From an uncultured Chloroflexota bacterium (GTDB taxonomy: Bacteria > Chloroflexota > Anaerolineae > UBA4142 > SHND01), in assembly GCA_937870825.1 (NCBI GenBank), contig CALMZO010000261.1, positions 1 to 61,893 of the forward strand: a stretch of 61,893 nucleotides of DNA. Reading direction: 5' to 3'. A program made the position numbers and the translations under genes. A model generated the notes under the pieces. The model did no database searches. It saw only the letters and a list, made by a program, of their open reading frames with translations, and was not told where the DNA came from. The first letter of the stretch is position 1. The number at the start of each line of letters is the position of its first letter. This document shows positions 34,190-43,397 of this stretch, piece after piece.

Positions 34190-35287
34190 ATGAGTAACGA
34201 GCGACTGGCGAGACTGCGCGCCCTCATGGCACAACGCGATACGGATGCCGTTGCGATTGTCCCGTCCGCGAATTTGTTTTATCTCACGGGCGTGCACATG
34301 CACTTGTCCGAGCGTGTCACGCTCGCCCTGATTACGCGTGATGAGGCGCATCTGATTGTTCCCGCGCTCGAAGTACCTCGCGTCGAATCGCGCACAAAAA
34401 TTCCGTTGACGCTTCATTCGTGGAGTGACGCGGAGTGGGTGCAAGCAGGTTGGGACTCGCTCAAGCGCGCGCTGTCGCTGGATGGAAAAAATGTCGCGGT
34501 GGACTATTATGCCGCGCGGGTGTTGGAATTGACACAGTTGCAACGTTTTGCGCCGACGTTGCGCTTGAGCGACGCAAACGAATTGTTCACCGCTCTGCGC
34601 ATGACCAAAGATGCGAGTGAAGTGGACGCGATGCGCCGCGCGGCGCGCGTGCTGGAAGATTCGATTAACGCGCTCATTCCCGAAATTCGCGTCGGCAAAC
34701 GCGAAAACGAACTCGCCGCGCGCTGGCAGTGGCTCATGTTTGAACACGGCGCGGACACCATTCCTGACGCGCCGATTGTAGCAAGCGGTCCCAATTCCGC
34801 GCAGCCGCATACGACCTCTACGGCGCGCGAATTACAAAACGGCGACATGCTCATTCTCGACGGATGGTGTACGGTTGACAGTTACTATGGCGACATTACG
34901 CGCACGTTTGCGCTCGGCGATGTTTCGGATGAAATGAAACGCGTGTACGAAACGGTCAAGCGCGCGAATGAAGCGGGCAGGGCAGGAGCAAGACCGGGCG
35001 CGTTGTGCCAGGACGTTGACCGCGCCGCGCGTGCTGTGATTCGTGACGCGGGGTACGGCGACTTTTTTTTGCATCGCACGGGGCATGGGCTTGGACTCGA
35101 AGTTCACGAAGCGCCGAACATGGTGGAAGGGGACACGCGCGCCTTGACACCCGGCATAACCTTTACCGTCGAACCCGGAATCTATCTCGCGGGCATCGGC
35201 GGTGTCCGCATTGAAGACGATGTTGTCGTTACCCAAGACGGCAGCGAGAGCTTGATGATATCGTCGCGCGAGCTGCGTGTGTTATAA
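34190..35287 (+). CDS. M24-family Xaa-Pro aminopeptidase/creatinase-like
   Basis: A 365-residue metallopeptidase. The N-terminal creatinase-like domain (~1-130) is followed by the pita-bread catalytic domain. All five metal ligands are present: Asp in LDGW and in YGDITRTF, His in HRTGHGLGLEVHEAP, Glu in FTVEPGIYL and Glu in VRIEDDVVV. Length fits PepQ/PepP-like enzymes that release residues before proline. The start follows GAGGAATG. A TATAAT at 35283-35288 overlaps the stop and may drive the next gene. Confidence 0.94.
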   Translation: MSNERLARLRALMAQRDTDAVAIVPSANLFYLTGVHMHLSERVTLALITRDEAHLIVPALEVPRVESRTKIPLTLHSWSDAEWVQAGWDSLKRALSLDGKNVAVDYYAARVLELTQLQRFAPTLRLSDANELFTALRMTKDASEVDAMRRAARVLEDSINALIPEIRVGKRENELAARWQWLMFEHGADTIPDAPIVASGPNSAQPHTTSTARELQNGDMLILDGWCTVDSYYGDITRTFALGDVSDEMKRVYETVKRANEAGRAGARPGALCQDVDRAARAVIRDAGYGDFFLHRTGHGLGLEVHEAPNMVEGDTRALTPGITFTVEPGIYLAGIGGVRIEDDVVVTQDGSESLMISSRELRVL

Positions 35288-35321
35288 TCCGCGCGCCCTT
35301 TTTTCCACTGCGTAATTCCGC

Positions 35322-36359
35322 ATGAATTCTTCTGCACGATACAATTTTTCGCGCGTCCTTGTCGCCGTCGTCGTTTCCCTTTTCGCTATCTGCGTTTTCA
35401 TCCCGCTGCTGTACGATATTGCAGGCGTGCGGACAAATTTAGAGGAGCGCCTCGCGCCCACGCTGGTCGCGCAAATTCGACGCAGCACGCGCGTGCCGCG
35501 CACCCGAACGCTCACGCGCGAAATGGAGATTCCACCGACTGCCCTTTCTGCAACCGAAATCCCTGCGGTCCCACTCTCCACCGTCTCTGCGCTGAACGGC
35601 ATCCCAATTGCCCGCCTCGTTCAGATTTCCGAATCAACAAGCATTCACCTCCGCGACATTTACGCGCTGGGGCAATCGCTGGGACGCAACCCGCGCGCAA
35701 TTTCCAAAGTCGGCGACAGCACGATGGTCTATCCGCCATTTCTTGCGACGTTCGACCGTAAGGATTATCGGCTCGGACAATTCGCGTATTTGCAAAGCAC
35801 GATTGATTTTCATGCGGGCTCGTTCGGACGCGAAAGCGTCGCGGTAAAAAAGGGAATGCACACATGGTCCCAATTCAATCCCGCTTGGGCGATTCCCGAA
35901 TTGTGTCTGCCCGACGAAGGACCGCTGGAATGCGAATTGCGTTTACAGAATCCGAGCATCGCGATAATTCGCCTCGGCGCGAACGACACGGAATTGCCGC
36001 GCGAGTTTGAACGTCAGCTCGGCGCGATTGTAAAATTTTGTTTGGCGCGCGGAATCATTCCGGTGCTCGGCACAAAACCCGACCGTTACGAAGGCGCATC
36101 GAATCTCATCAACAATATCATTCGCAAAACGGCATCGGCGTACAGCATTCCGTTGTGGGACTATGATTTGATTGCGGGAACAATTCCGGGACGCGGACTG
36201 GAACCGGACGGCTTGCACATGAAGGGGGGGGGGACGCGCGATTTCAGTTCGCGCGCGGCGATGCAAGCAGGCGACGCGCTGGAAGACTTGACCGCGCTGC
36301 TGCTGCTCGATGCGATTCGACGCGAAATTGGCGCCGAGTCCTTGGCGGCGAAAAAATAA
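35322..36359 (+). CDS. Membrane-anchored SGNH-hydrolase-like protein
   Basis: A 345-residue protein with one N-terminal membrane helix (~15-35) and an extracytoplasmic SGNH-type domain. Block I is KVGDSTMVY (Ser), block III is RLGANDTE (Asn), and block V is DGLHM (Asp/His). SGNH enzymes remove or transfer acyl groups on polysaccharides or peptidoglycan. The canonical Gly block II is not obvious. A 9-G tract encodes GlyGlyGly right after block V. It is convergent with an acyltransferase gene whose C-terminus is also SGNH-like, which suggests related work on the cell envelope. Confidence 0.82.
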   Translation: MNSSARYNFSRVLVAVVVSLFAICVFIPLLYDIAGVRTNLEERLAPTLVAQIRRSTRVPRTRTLTREMEIPPTALSATEIPAVPLSTVSALNGIPIARLVQISESTSIHLRDIYALGQSLGRNPRAISKVGDSTMVYPPFLATFDRKDYRLGQFAYLQSTIDFHAGSFGRESVAVKKGMHTWSQFNPAWAIPELCLPDEGPLECELRLQNPSIAIIRLGANDTELPREFERQLGAIVKFCLARGIIPVLGTKPDRYEGASNLINNIIRKTASAYSIPLWDYDLIAGTIPGRGLEPDGLHMKGGGTRDFSSRAAMQAGDALEDLTALLLLDAIRREIGAESLAAKK

Positions 36360-36360
36360 A

Positions 36361-36402
36361 AAACGGGAGAAACATTTTCACTCGAAAATGTTTCTCCCGT
36401 TT
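36361..36402. terminator. Bidirectional terminator between two SGNH genes
   Basis: An 18-bp stem (AAACGGGAGAAACATTTT with its complement at 385-402 of this kilobase) around a short loop. A-rich on the left and T-rich on the right, it serves both convergent genes. Confidence 0.92.
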
Positions 36403-36405
36403 CAT

Positions 36406-38604
36406 TTAGGGCGAGGCTTGCCTAACGACTTGGGCGATGAGATTTGCATAGACCCGCGCGCCTTCCGGGCGGAGATGAATGCCATCTTTCCAAAAGTATT
36501 CGGCGTGTTGATGGCTCAGCCCGTTCCAATCAACGAGCATCGCCTTCGGATATTTCTTTACGCCCTCGGCGAGCGCAAGATTATTCGGGGCTTGCCACTT
36601 GCGCGGCACTTTGGTCGTCAAGAAAATGACGCGCGGCACATCACGCAGCACACTCATCATTTCATCGAATTGTTTCGCGCTGAACGTGCCGTTGTTGCCC
36701 AGATGAATCACCACAATCGGCGCGAGCGAGTTGGTCTGTTGACGCGCGCGGAGCAATTTGATGGCTGCCGAAACCTGGCGACCCAATTTCGCGTCCACAT
36801 CCACATCCAAACCAACTTGGCGAAAAGAATGAATCGCGCCCAACATGACGGAATCGCCAATCGCCAGAATCGGCGCGGGTCCGTTGCGTGGCGGGACAGG
36901 ACTTTGCGCGACAGGATTCTTGACAACGCGCGCAGGCGGCGCCGTTTTGCGCGCAATGGGTTTCGGTGCAGGGGTTGCCGGACGAACGATGCCCGACTTG
37001 AGCTCTGCCAATTCCAAACGCTGTTGACATTGCTCACTGCATCGCGCGCGATTTGTTTTGGCGAACGTGTTTGTCTCCGCGCGGCGCAAGCGCCAATTTT
37101 CCGCGTCGGCTTGGAGCGGATTCGTTACCCGTGCGCGACGCAATACAATCGAGCGCAGCCAGCTGTCTTGCGGGTACGAAAACGCGGATTCCGGCGCGGG
37201 GGCGTGGACCGGTTCTTCGTCTTCTAAAATAATGTACGATACCCGCGAAAACTCGGATGAGGTTTCGGATTCCTCAATCACTTGTTCTTGCGGTGCAATG
37301 CTCGGTTCATCCGAAACCGTTTCCTGTTCTTCAAGCATCAACACAAAATCGGGTTCCGGCATCGGTTGCGCGTGAATCACGGCGTTAGCTAACGCATACG
37401 CGCCGACGGCAATGTACGCTCCACAAAAAATCGCCAACGCGCTTGTCAGCCAACGCCGCGCGCCGCGCAATTGCGTCCATTGATTCCACACTTTACCGAG
37501 CGCGCCGTTGCGAAGCGGGGATTCAACAAGACGGAACGAAATTTCTGCGAGCGCGAACGTCAGCGCGAAACGCAGCACAAGTAGCGGCGTACCTTCGAGC
37601 GTCGTATCCAACTGCGGGCGCGTCACCATGAACACGGGCCAGTGCCACAAATACAAACTGTACGAGCGCAGTCCGACCCACCGCAGCACGCCGAATCCCA
37701 ACACAGGCGCCATGAGTGGTGACGTCGGCGCGACAACCGATGCAATGACAAGCGCGGTGGCTGCCGCGACGACAAGCATGCCGCCTTGATACAAGAACGG
37801 GTCAAACTCGGAGAGGAACAAACATGCCGCAATCAACACGCCGAGCGATGCGGCTCCCAAAATCTCCAGCGCCCATTTTCGCCAATTGCCAGTACTGGCA
37901 AGTTTGACAAATGCGAGCGCCGCGCCAATCAGCAGTCCTGCCGCGCGCGTATCCGTCCCATAGTAAATGCGCGAGGGGTCGGCGTCGGGCTGAAATTGCG
38001 CGCCCATCCACAAAGCCGAAATCGTCGCGCCAAACATCAACACGAGCATCGCCGCGCGCGGTTTCCATCGCGTCAACACGAAAACAAATATGAGGGGCCA
38101 CAACAAATAAAATTGTTCTTCGACCGCGAGCGACCACAAGTGTCGCAGCAGAGACGGGCGCCCCATCTCTTGAAAATAACTCTGCTCGGCAAAAATCATG
38201 TACCAGTTCGTGACGTATGCAAACGCGGCAAGAACATCCGCGCGCAGGGATGCGACTTCTTCGGGCAGGAACATGACCGCGTATATCAAAACCGCGCCGA
38301 GCAGTGCAAACAGCGCGGGGAGCAAACGCCGCGCGCGCCGCTGCCAAAAATTTTTCAGGGAAACAGAATTGTGCGCGCGATATTCTGCGAGCAAAAGGGA
38401 TGTGATGAGATAGCCGCTCACCACAAAGAAAATTTCGACGCCGAGAAAGCCGCCGGGCAGCCACAACACATCGGCGTGATAAAAAAGAACGGCGAGAACG
38501 GCGAGCGCGCGCAGCCCATCGAGCGCGGGCAGATAGCTCAAACGGGAATGATTCGAGGGTGCCTTGGGCGGGGTGGCACGCGAGGACAAGATTTTTGACG
38601 ACAT
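36406..38604 (-). CDS. Acyltransferase-3 membrane protein with C-terminal SGNH domain (OatA-like)
   Basis: A 732-residue integral membrane O-acetyltransferase. The N-terminal ~390 residues are the acyltransferase-3 domain with about ten helices: YLPALDGLRALAVLAVLFYHA, FLGVEIFFVVSGYLI, WQRRARRLLPAL, SLAVEEQFYLLWP. A ~200-residue acidic and Lys/Pro-rich linker follows. The extracellular SGNH domain (~560-732) has ILAIGDSVMLGA, VIHLGNNGTF and DGIHLRPEGAR, giving Ser, Gly/Asn and Asp/His. This layout matches OatA-type enzymes that O-acetylate peptidoglycan or other surface glycans. The target polymer is not known. Confidence 0.92.
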   Translation of the reverse strand: MSSKILSSRATPPKAPSNHSRLSYLPALDGLRALAVLAVLFYHADVLWLPGGFLGVEIFFVVSGYLITSLLLAEYRAHNSVSLKNFWQRRARRLLPALFALLGAVLIYAVMFLPEEVASLRADVLAAFAYVTNWYMIFAEQSYFQEMGRPSLLRHLWSLAVEEQFYLLWPLIFVFVLTRWKPRAAMLVLMFGATISALWMGAQFQPDADPSRIYYGTDTRAAGLLIGAALAFVKLASTGNWRKWALEILGAASLGVLIAACLFLSEFDPFLYQGGMLVVAAATALVIASVVAPTSPLMAPVLGFGVLRWVGLRSYSLYLWHWPVFMVTRPQLDTTLEGTPLLVLRFALTFALAEISFRLVESPLRNGALGKVWNQWTQLRGARRWLTSALAIFCGAYIAVGAYALANAVIHAQPMPEPDFVLMLEEQETVSDEPSIAPQEQVIEESETSSEFSRVSYIILEDEEPVHAPAPESAFSYPQDSWLRSIVLRRARVTNPLQADAENWRLRRAETNTFAKTNRARCSEQCQQRLELAELKSGIVRPATPAPKPIARKTAPPARVVKNPVAQSPVPPRNGPAPILAIGDSVMLGAIHSFRQVGLDVDVDAKLGRQVSAAIKLLRARQQTNSLAPIVVIHLGNNGTFSAKQFDEMMSVLRDVPRVIFLTTKVPRKWQAPNNLALAEGVKKYPKAMLVDWNGLSHQHAEYFWKDGIHLRPEGARVYANLIAQVVRQASP

Positions 38605-38678
38605 GCGCGCGCGGAATTTTAAAAATTTTTCGCGTCTATTATACGACGAATTTGTTGAGAATTTTGCCTGATTCGCAG

Positions 38679-38803
38679 GGCAACTGCAAAGTCGCGTTAA
38701 CTGTCATTTCGAGCGAATGCGAGAAATCTCACTACGCGCGGCAGCCGAGATTTCTCACTCCGTTCGAAATGACACCTCCTTGTCAAGGGCCTTTGCAGTC
38801 GCC
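38679..38803. repeat. Palindromic ~125-bp intergenic element, copy 3 (inverted)
   Basis: Reverse-complement orientation of the element at 5883-6008 and 9646-9770. It begins GGCAACTGCAAAGTCGCGTTAAC and ends CCTTTGCAGTCGCC, with the same inner TGTCATTTCGA and AGAAATCTC arms. It lies in the 75-nt to 200-nt zone upstream of the acyltransferase gene and downstream of the DUF1269 gene. Confidence 0.85.
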
Positions 38804-38833
38804 GTGCCCGATTCGTTAAAGATTGAAGACAAA

Positions 38834-38874
38834 AAGGCAAAAGTGGCTGCTTGATTGCAACCACCTTTTGCCTT
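38834..38874 (-). terminator. Terminator after the DUF1269 gene
   Basis: Stem AAGGCAAAAG-TGG/CCACCTTTTGCCTT (one bulge) with a 14-base loop, followed on the minus strand by TTTTTGTC. Confidence 0.85.
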
Positions 38875-38900
38875 GCTTCACCAAACGACATGGGAAATTG

Positions 38901-39470
38901 TTACGCGTTATCGGTAGGCGACGCCATCCCTCCGGTCGCGAGGGCATCGCCCATTTTCAGCGACTTGATGGCAATGTCGTGTTCATGTGCCATCTGCTGT
39001 GCGGCGACTGCATTCATCTCCTCCGACAAAAGTTCGACCCCTTGGTCTTTGACCAGTGTTTCAAGAAATTCGACATAACCCGCTTCGGTGAGAACGACGA
39101 GCGCGGCTTGGTGCGCTTCCAGTTCTGTACCGATTTTTTCTAAACGTTCGTGCGGAATGCCCGCATCAAAAAAGCTTGCCGCAGTACCGCCGACTGCCGC
39201 ACCGAGCGCCGCGCCGGCTACGATGCCCGCAGGTCCGGCGATCATTCCGAGCACACCGCCGAGAATCCCACCGACGGTGGCGCCGCGTGCGCCGGTCACG
39301 TCAACGGTTTCGTGAATATGCAATTTGCCGTCATCGGTGCGCCACACGACGGCGGCATCGAAAATTTCTACGCCCTGATTTTCCTTTGCCGTGCGAATTT
39401 TTGCCAGCGCGCGTTCGGCTTGGTCGGTCAAAGGAAATTTGGCAATCAGAATTTGAATGCTTTCACTCAT
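38901..39470 (-). CDS. DUF1269 family membrane-associated protein
   Basis: A 189-residue protein of the DUF1269 type. A ferredoxin-like N-terminal part (QILIAKFPLTDQAERALAKI, then VWRTDDGKLHIHETVDVTG) is followed by a Gly/Ala-rich segment (~65-105; GGILGGVLGMIAGPAGIVAGAALGAAVGG). That segment resembles glycine-zipper membrane helices. The C-terminal part (VVLTEAGYVEFLETLV) may repeat the first fold. Function unknown, possibly stress-related. Monocistronic, with a TATACT box at about 39519 as a possible -10. Confidence 0.82.
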   Translation of the reverse strand: MSESIQILIAKFPLTDQAERALAKIRTAKENQGVEIFDAAVVWRTDDGKLHIHETVDVTGARGATVGGILGGVLGMIAGPAGIVAGAALGAAVGGTAASFFDAGIPHERLEKIGTELEAHQAALVVLTEAGYVEFLETLVKDQGVELLSEEMNAVAAQQMAHEHDIAIKSLKMGDALATGGMASPTDNA

Positions 39471-39563
39471 AGCAGCTCACACGTGAGAAGGAAATCGCAA
39501 AATGGTACACGAGAGGAAGCGTGACAGTGAGTATAGCACTGTAATGTGCCATCCGAAATTTTT

Positions 39564-39670
39564 CTAGTGCATCCTTAACCAACTTGTTTTGCGTACCGCT
39601 GCGTTGCAAGACGCTTTCTAAACGATTTCATTGTGCGCGACTCACAAGAGCTTGTTTAATGCTGCACTAG
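39564..39670. repeat. Imperfect inverted-repeat element of ~107 bp
   Basis: The ends CTAGTGCATCCTTAACCAAC and the complement of the other end, CTAGTGCAGCATTAAACAAG, match at most positions over ~27 bp. The right end overlaps the stop codon of the 39667-40782 gene. It could be a small non-autonomous element or the scar of one. Only one copy is visible in the window. Confidence 0.45.
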
Positions 39671-40782
39671 CAAAACGTCATGGTAGTCGCGAATGCGCCT
39701 CCCGATGTGCTCGGTAAAAAGAACCGTCCGCCATCCGGCAGTCCGCGCGCGACAAGCACTTGCAGTGTGATGCAAGGTCCGCTGCTCGTAACGGGACTAA
39801 AGGTCAATGAATGAGTATGCCGTCCCGGCGGAATGTTGACGCCGACCAATTGCGATTGTCCCCAATCTTTGTTCCGTCCCTGCTTGGCAGGATCCAAGAA
39901 TACGACACGCCACTCCATTCCGACATCGTTCGGGTTCGTGTTGAGAAATGTCGCGGTAAAGGTAACATCTTGGCGTTGTGGCGGTGGATTGGGCGAAACG
40001 CTCAACCCCGTAATGTAAACATCCGGCGACAGTCCGGGCTGTTGTGTCGGTGGTGGAGCGGCGGCGGGCGTTTGCTCTTTTGCTTCCGGCGCGCCTTCGG
40101 AATTAAAATCGTCCGGCTCTGTTGCCCCGCCGATATCGCCCACATTCCGGATGGGACCGCCGGGCGTAATCGTGGGAATTGCGGTCATGACAGGACGAGT
40201 GGTGGTTGGTTCCACGACCAGCGGAGGCGGTGTGACCGTCATCGGTATCCGCGTCGTATTGGCGTTCACGTTTTCTGTCGTGGGCACCGCGCGCGTGCGT
40301 GTGGCGGTCGCGGTTGGGACGACACGCGTCGTTCCGATGGCGATGGCGGTTTGTGGTGGAATGCGCGTCGGCAAACTCTCCGCGTCGGCGAACGAAATCG
40401 AATCAAGGTTAAACAAGATGTATGCCAGCGCGGCAACCAACAGCAAAATGATGCTTGCCAAAAGAAATGGCAGAGCAAGTCCCCGTCCGCGTGGCGGCAC
40501 GCTTTCGGCTGCAGTTGGCGCAATCAGTTCCGCCATTGCATCCGGAGCGGGTGGGGGAGCAATCGTCTTGGTTTGAAACGGGTCTGCTTCCGTCCACTGC
40601 GTTCCGTCATAGACGTACCATTTTCCGGTATTTGCGCCGATCATCCAATCGTGACCTTGCGCGTCTTGAATGCTCAAAGCATGAAGCGCGTTGTCGAATT
40701 CTTGTTCGTTGATGATACCGACAGAGAATTGTCCGCGCAGACGAAAGTATTCATCTTGTACGCGACGAAATTGGTCATGCAT
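39667..40782 (-). CDS. Membrane protein with cytoplasmic W-rich domain and outer Ig-like domain
   Basis: A 371-residue protein of unrecognised family. The N-terminal cytoplasmic part (~1-85) has YFRLRGQFSVGIINEQEFDNAL and WMIGANTGKWYVYDGTQW, a pattern I associate with Chloroflexota regulators fused to FHA or kinase modules. One membrane helix (~105-125; LPFLLASIILLLVAALAYILF) follows, then a ~130-residue Thr/Pro/Val linker. The C-terminal beta-sandwich (~255-371; VYITGLSVSPNPPPQRQDVTF) is CARDB/Ig-like. The ATG at 40782 is preceded by CGGAGT. Probably surface exposed. No catalytic motif is seen. Confidence 0.75.
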   Translation of the reverse strand: MHDQFRRVQDEYFRLRGQFSVGIINEQEFDNALHALSIQDAQGHDWMIGANTGKWYVYDGTQWTEADPFQTKTIAPPPAPDAMAELIAPTAAESVPPRGRGLALPFLLASIILLLVAALAYILFNLDSISFADAESLPTRIPPQTAIAIGTTRVVPTATATRTRAVPTTENVNANTTRIPMTVTPPPLVVEPTTTRPVMTAIPTITPGGPIRNVGDIGGATEPDDFNSEGAPEAKEQTPAAAPPPTQQPGLSPDVYITGLSVSPNPPPQRQDVTFTATFLNTNPNDVGMEWRVVFLDPAKQGRNKDWGQSQLVGVNIPPGRHTHSLTFSPVTSSGPCITLQVLVARGLPDGGRFFLPSTSGGAFATTMTFC

Positions 40783-40830
40783 TTTGTACTCCGTTGCCCG
40801 ATGCATCATTCACCCGCTTGCGGGTTGCGC

Positions 40831-40873
40831 GAAGCGAAGAATCTCGACGCAGCCGTACAAGATTCTTCGCTTT
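40831..40873. repeat. 13-bp inverted repeat upstream of the membrane protein gene
   Basis: Arms AAGCGAAGAATCT and AGATTCTTCGCTT are separated by 15 bases, next to a smaller hairpin (ACCCGC/GCGGGT) at about 40812-40825. On the minus strand it would form in the gap between the PBP gene end and the next gene. The T-run is short, so a terminator role is uncertain. Confidence 0.6.
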
Positions 40874-40911
40874 GTTCCATATCTCGTGAAAGGGTAGGAT
40901 TTGGATTGCCT

Positions 40912-43272
40912 CTAATTCGATGCGCCCGCGCACGGACTGTACTGTGTTGGCTGTCGCGACAAGCGGTGTGCTTTAATCCATTCTTCCACCTTGCCGCGCG
41001 CGAGTCGCACATCAGACTCGGGCGATTTCAAATAGTAACGCGTCTCGACAACTTCGGGGGGACAGCCGGGTCCTGCGCGCAGTCCGTTCGTTTTATCCAC
41101 TTTGACGGCGACGAATCCGTCATCTGCCTGCGCGGGCGTTTGTTCGGCGAGAAAAATTTCTGTTACGCGGTCGCCGCAGCCGCGCGCGATGCGTCCGGTT
41201 GACTTGCATACAGTCGCTTGCACCAGCCCGGTCGGAATCCGAAACGGATGCGGTGCAATCGTGTTAAAGGGTTCGCGCTCGGCATAAATGCGCGTCATCA
41301 CATTGTGCCAAATCGGCGCGGCGCCGGTGATGCCCGTTACTTTTTCCATCTCTTCATTGCGCGGGTTGCCGACCCAGACTCCGACGACAAGTTCAGGTGT
41401 GTATCCCAGCGTCCAGTTATCACGAAAATCATTGGTCGTTCCGGTTTTCACGGCGGCAGGACGCGCCGTTTCTTCTTTGCAAGTGGTTGTGCCATCAATA
41501 CAGAGTTTCAATGGACTGTTTTGTCCAAAGGCGGGCGTCCGCGCTTTGTTGTCCGAGAGCACGCTCGTTATCAAGTACGCATACCGCGGGTCGAGCACTT
41601 GCTGGCCGGTCGCCTTGTGCTTGGCGGTGTCAAATATCACATTGCCCTGCCCATCCACAATTTTTGTAAATGGTGTAAGCGGCACGCGTACCCCTTCATT
41701 CGCAAAAACGGCGTAGGCGCCCGTCAGTTCCACCAATTTCACTTCGCCGCCTCCCAACGTGAGCGAAAGCCCGTAGCGCAGCGGGTCACCAAAAGTGTTG
41801 ATGCCAAAGCGCTGCGCGCTGGCAATCATGCGCGGGACGGTCACGTAATATAACGTTTTAATTGCCGGAATGTTGTATGAATTTGCCAGCGCGGTCCGGA
41901 CTGAAACCATGCCGTGTTCTTTTTCATCATAGTTGACGGGCACGTACGGCTCTTCGTCGTCCGGAAATTCGGTCTTGACATCGAGAATCGGCGTCGCCAG
42001 CGTCCACCCTTTTTCCAACGCGGTGACATAGTTGATGGGTTTAATCGAAGAACCCGGCTGGCGCAAGCGATTCGCCACGTTCACTTGCCCGTCAATGGAT
42101 TTGTCGTAAAAATTTACACTGCCGACCATGGCGTAAATTTCGCCGGTTTGCGGATTGGCAACGACGACGGCGGCGCTGCGTACATTCTTGGCGCGAATCA
42201 GCGCGATTTGTTTGCGCGCTTCTTCTTCGGCAATCTGCTGAATCTTGGGGTCAATGCTTGTATAGACTTGGAGCCCGCCGTTGTAGACAATTTCGGGTCC
42301 GTATTTTTGTTCCAATTGTTCGCGGACGTATTCGACAAAGTGCGGGAATTTTTGTGCGATGCCCGCGTTGCAATGTTTTTGAAATTCGTCCGAGGTCAAC
42401 ATGCGCGCCGTTTGCGCGGAGGCATTGTTCGCTTGTCGTTCGCCCAAAAACCCTTCACGCACCATCGAAGCGAGCACAATCTTTTGGCGTCCGAGCGCGG
42501 CTTCCGGGTTCCGGCACGGGTCGTACAAATAGGGCGCTTGAGGAAGTCCCGCGAGCAAGGTGGCTTCATTCAAATTCAGGTCTCGCACATTTTTTCCAAA
42601 GTACGATTGCGCCGCCGCTTGCACGCCATAAGACAAATTGCCAAAATTAATCGTGTTCAAGTACATTGCGAGAATTTCAGATTTGGAATAGCGTTTGGTC
42701 AGTTCAAGCGCGTACAACGCTTCGCGCAGTTTGCGCGTCAAAGTAACTTCCGGTGTGAGCAGCGTATTTTTTACAACCTGCTGTGTAATGGTTGAGCCAC
42801 CGACGCTCGGTCGCCCGTCACGGTAAAAATAGTAGAGCGCGCGCGCAATGCCTTCGACATCAATTCCGGGATTATCAAAAAAGGTCGGGTCTTCCGTTGC
42901 AGTGACGGCTTGAACCAAGACCGGCGGCAGGTCTTGTGCGGTGACGAGCGTGCGCCGTCCGCCCTGCCGGTCAAAGACTTCGAACAAGAGGTCGCCGTAA
43001 CGGTCATAGATTTTTGTGGATTCGTTGACTTGGATTGGCTCCAGTTTGATTTCTTGCGGGACGAGACTGGAAACGTACATATAACCTGCGACGGCGGTGC
43101 CGGCGATGCTGCCGCAGGTCAAAAGGAATAACAAGGTCACAAACCCAAAACTGCCCAACAGCACGTTGCGGGTGCCGTGTCCGCTGTGACGACTTGTCTC
43201 GCGACGTTTAAGAATGCGGGTGTAATACGGTTTGAAAGTTGACGAGTCAACACGGTTTAGACGCTGTTTCAT
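40912..43272 (-). CDS. Class A penicillin-binding protein (PBP1A type)
   Basis: A 786-residue bifunctional peptidoglycan synthase. A basic cytoplasmic tail and one membrane helix (~43-68) lead into the GT51 glycosyltransferase domain. It has TATEDPTFFDNPGIDVEGIARA (catalytic Glu), GGSTITQQVVKN and RKLREALYALELTKRYSK. The transpeptidase domain has the acyl-enzyme Ser in QPGSSIKPINY (SxxK), SYN (SxN) and VKTGTTNDFRDNW (KTG). Both activities look intact. The short C-terminal tail has no PASTA domain. The start at 43272 was chosen because the in-frame GTG-type codon three residues earlier has no better ribosome site. Confidence 0.95.
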   Translation of the reverse strand: MKQRLNRVDSSTFKPYYTRILKRRETSRHSGHGTRNVLLGSFGFVTLLFLLTCGSIAGTAVAGYMYVSSLVPQEIKLEPIQVNESTKIYDRYGDLLFEVFDRQGGRRTLVTAQDLPPVLVQAVTATEDPTFFDNPGIDVEGIARALYYFYRDGRPSVGGSTITQQVVKNTLLTPEVTLTRKLREALYALELTKRYSKSEILAMYLNTINFGNLSYGVQAAAQSYFGKNVRDLNLNEATLLAGLPQAPYLYDPCRNPEAALGRQKIVLASMVREGFLGERQANNASAQTARMLTSDEFQKHCNAGIAQKFPHFVEYVREQLEQKYGPEIVYNGGLQVYTSIDPKIQQIAEEEARKQIALIRAKNVRSAAVVVANPQTGEIYAMVGSVNFYDKSIDGQVNVANRLRQPGSSIKPINYVTALEKGWTLATPILDVKTEFPDDEEPYVPVNYDEKEHGMVSVRTALANSYNIPAIKTLYYVTVPRMIASAQRFGINTFGDPLRYGLSLTLGGGEVKLVELTGAYAVFANEGVRVPLTPFTKIVDGQGNVIFDTAKHKATGQQVLDPRYAYLITSVLSDNKARTPAFGQNSPLKLCIDGTTTCKEETARPAAVKTGTTNDFRDNWTLGYTPELVVGVWVGNPRNEEMEKVTGITGAAPIWHNVMTRIYAEREPFNTIAPHPFRIPTGLVQATVCKSTGRIARGCGDRVTEIFLAEQTPAQADDGFVAVKVDKTNGLRAGPGCPPEVVETRYYLKSPESDVRLARGKVEEWIKAHRLSRQPTQYSPCAGASN

Positions 43273-43346
43273 ACCACGCAATCTAAGAGTTTCAGAGACA
43301 GATGTAAATCGGCAGAGGGCGCAATCCGTTGTAGGACGATTCTGAC

Positions 43347-43386
43347 AAAAAGTACAAGCCCGCTTTGTAGCGGGCTTGTACTTTTT
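43347..43386 (-). terminator. Terminator after ribY
   Basis: A perfect 18-bp stem AAAAAGTACAAGCCCGCT with its complement and loop TTGT. Either strand ends in TTTTT. It separates ribY from the PBP gene downstream. Confidence 0.95.
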
Positions 43387-43397
43387 CCAAAACTTTG

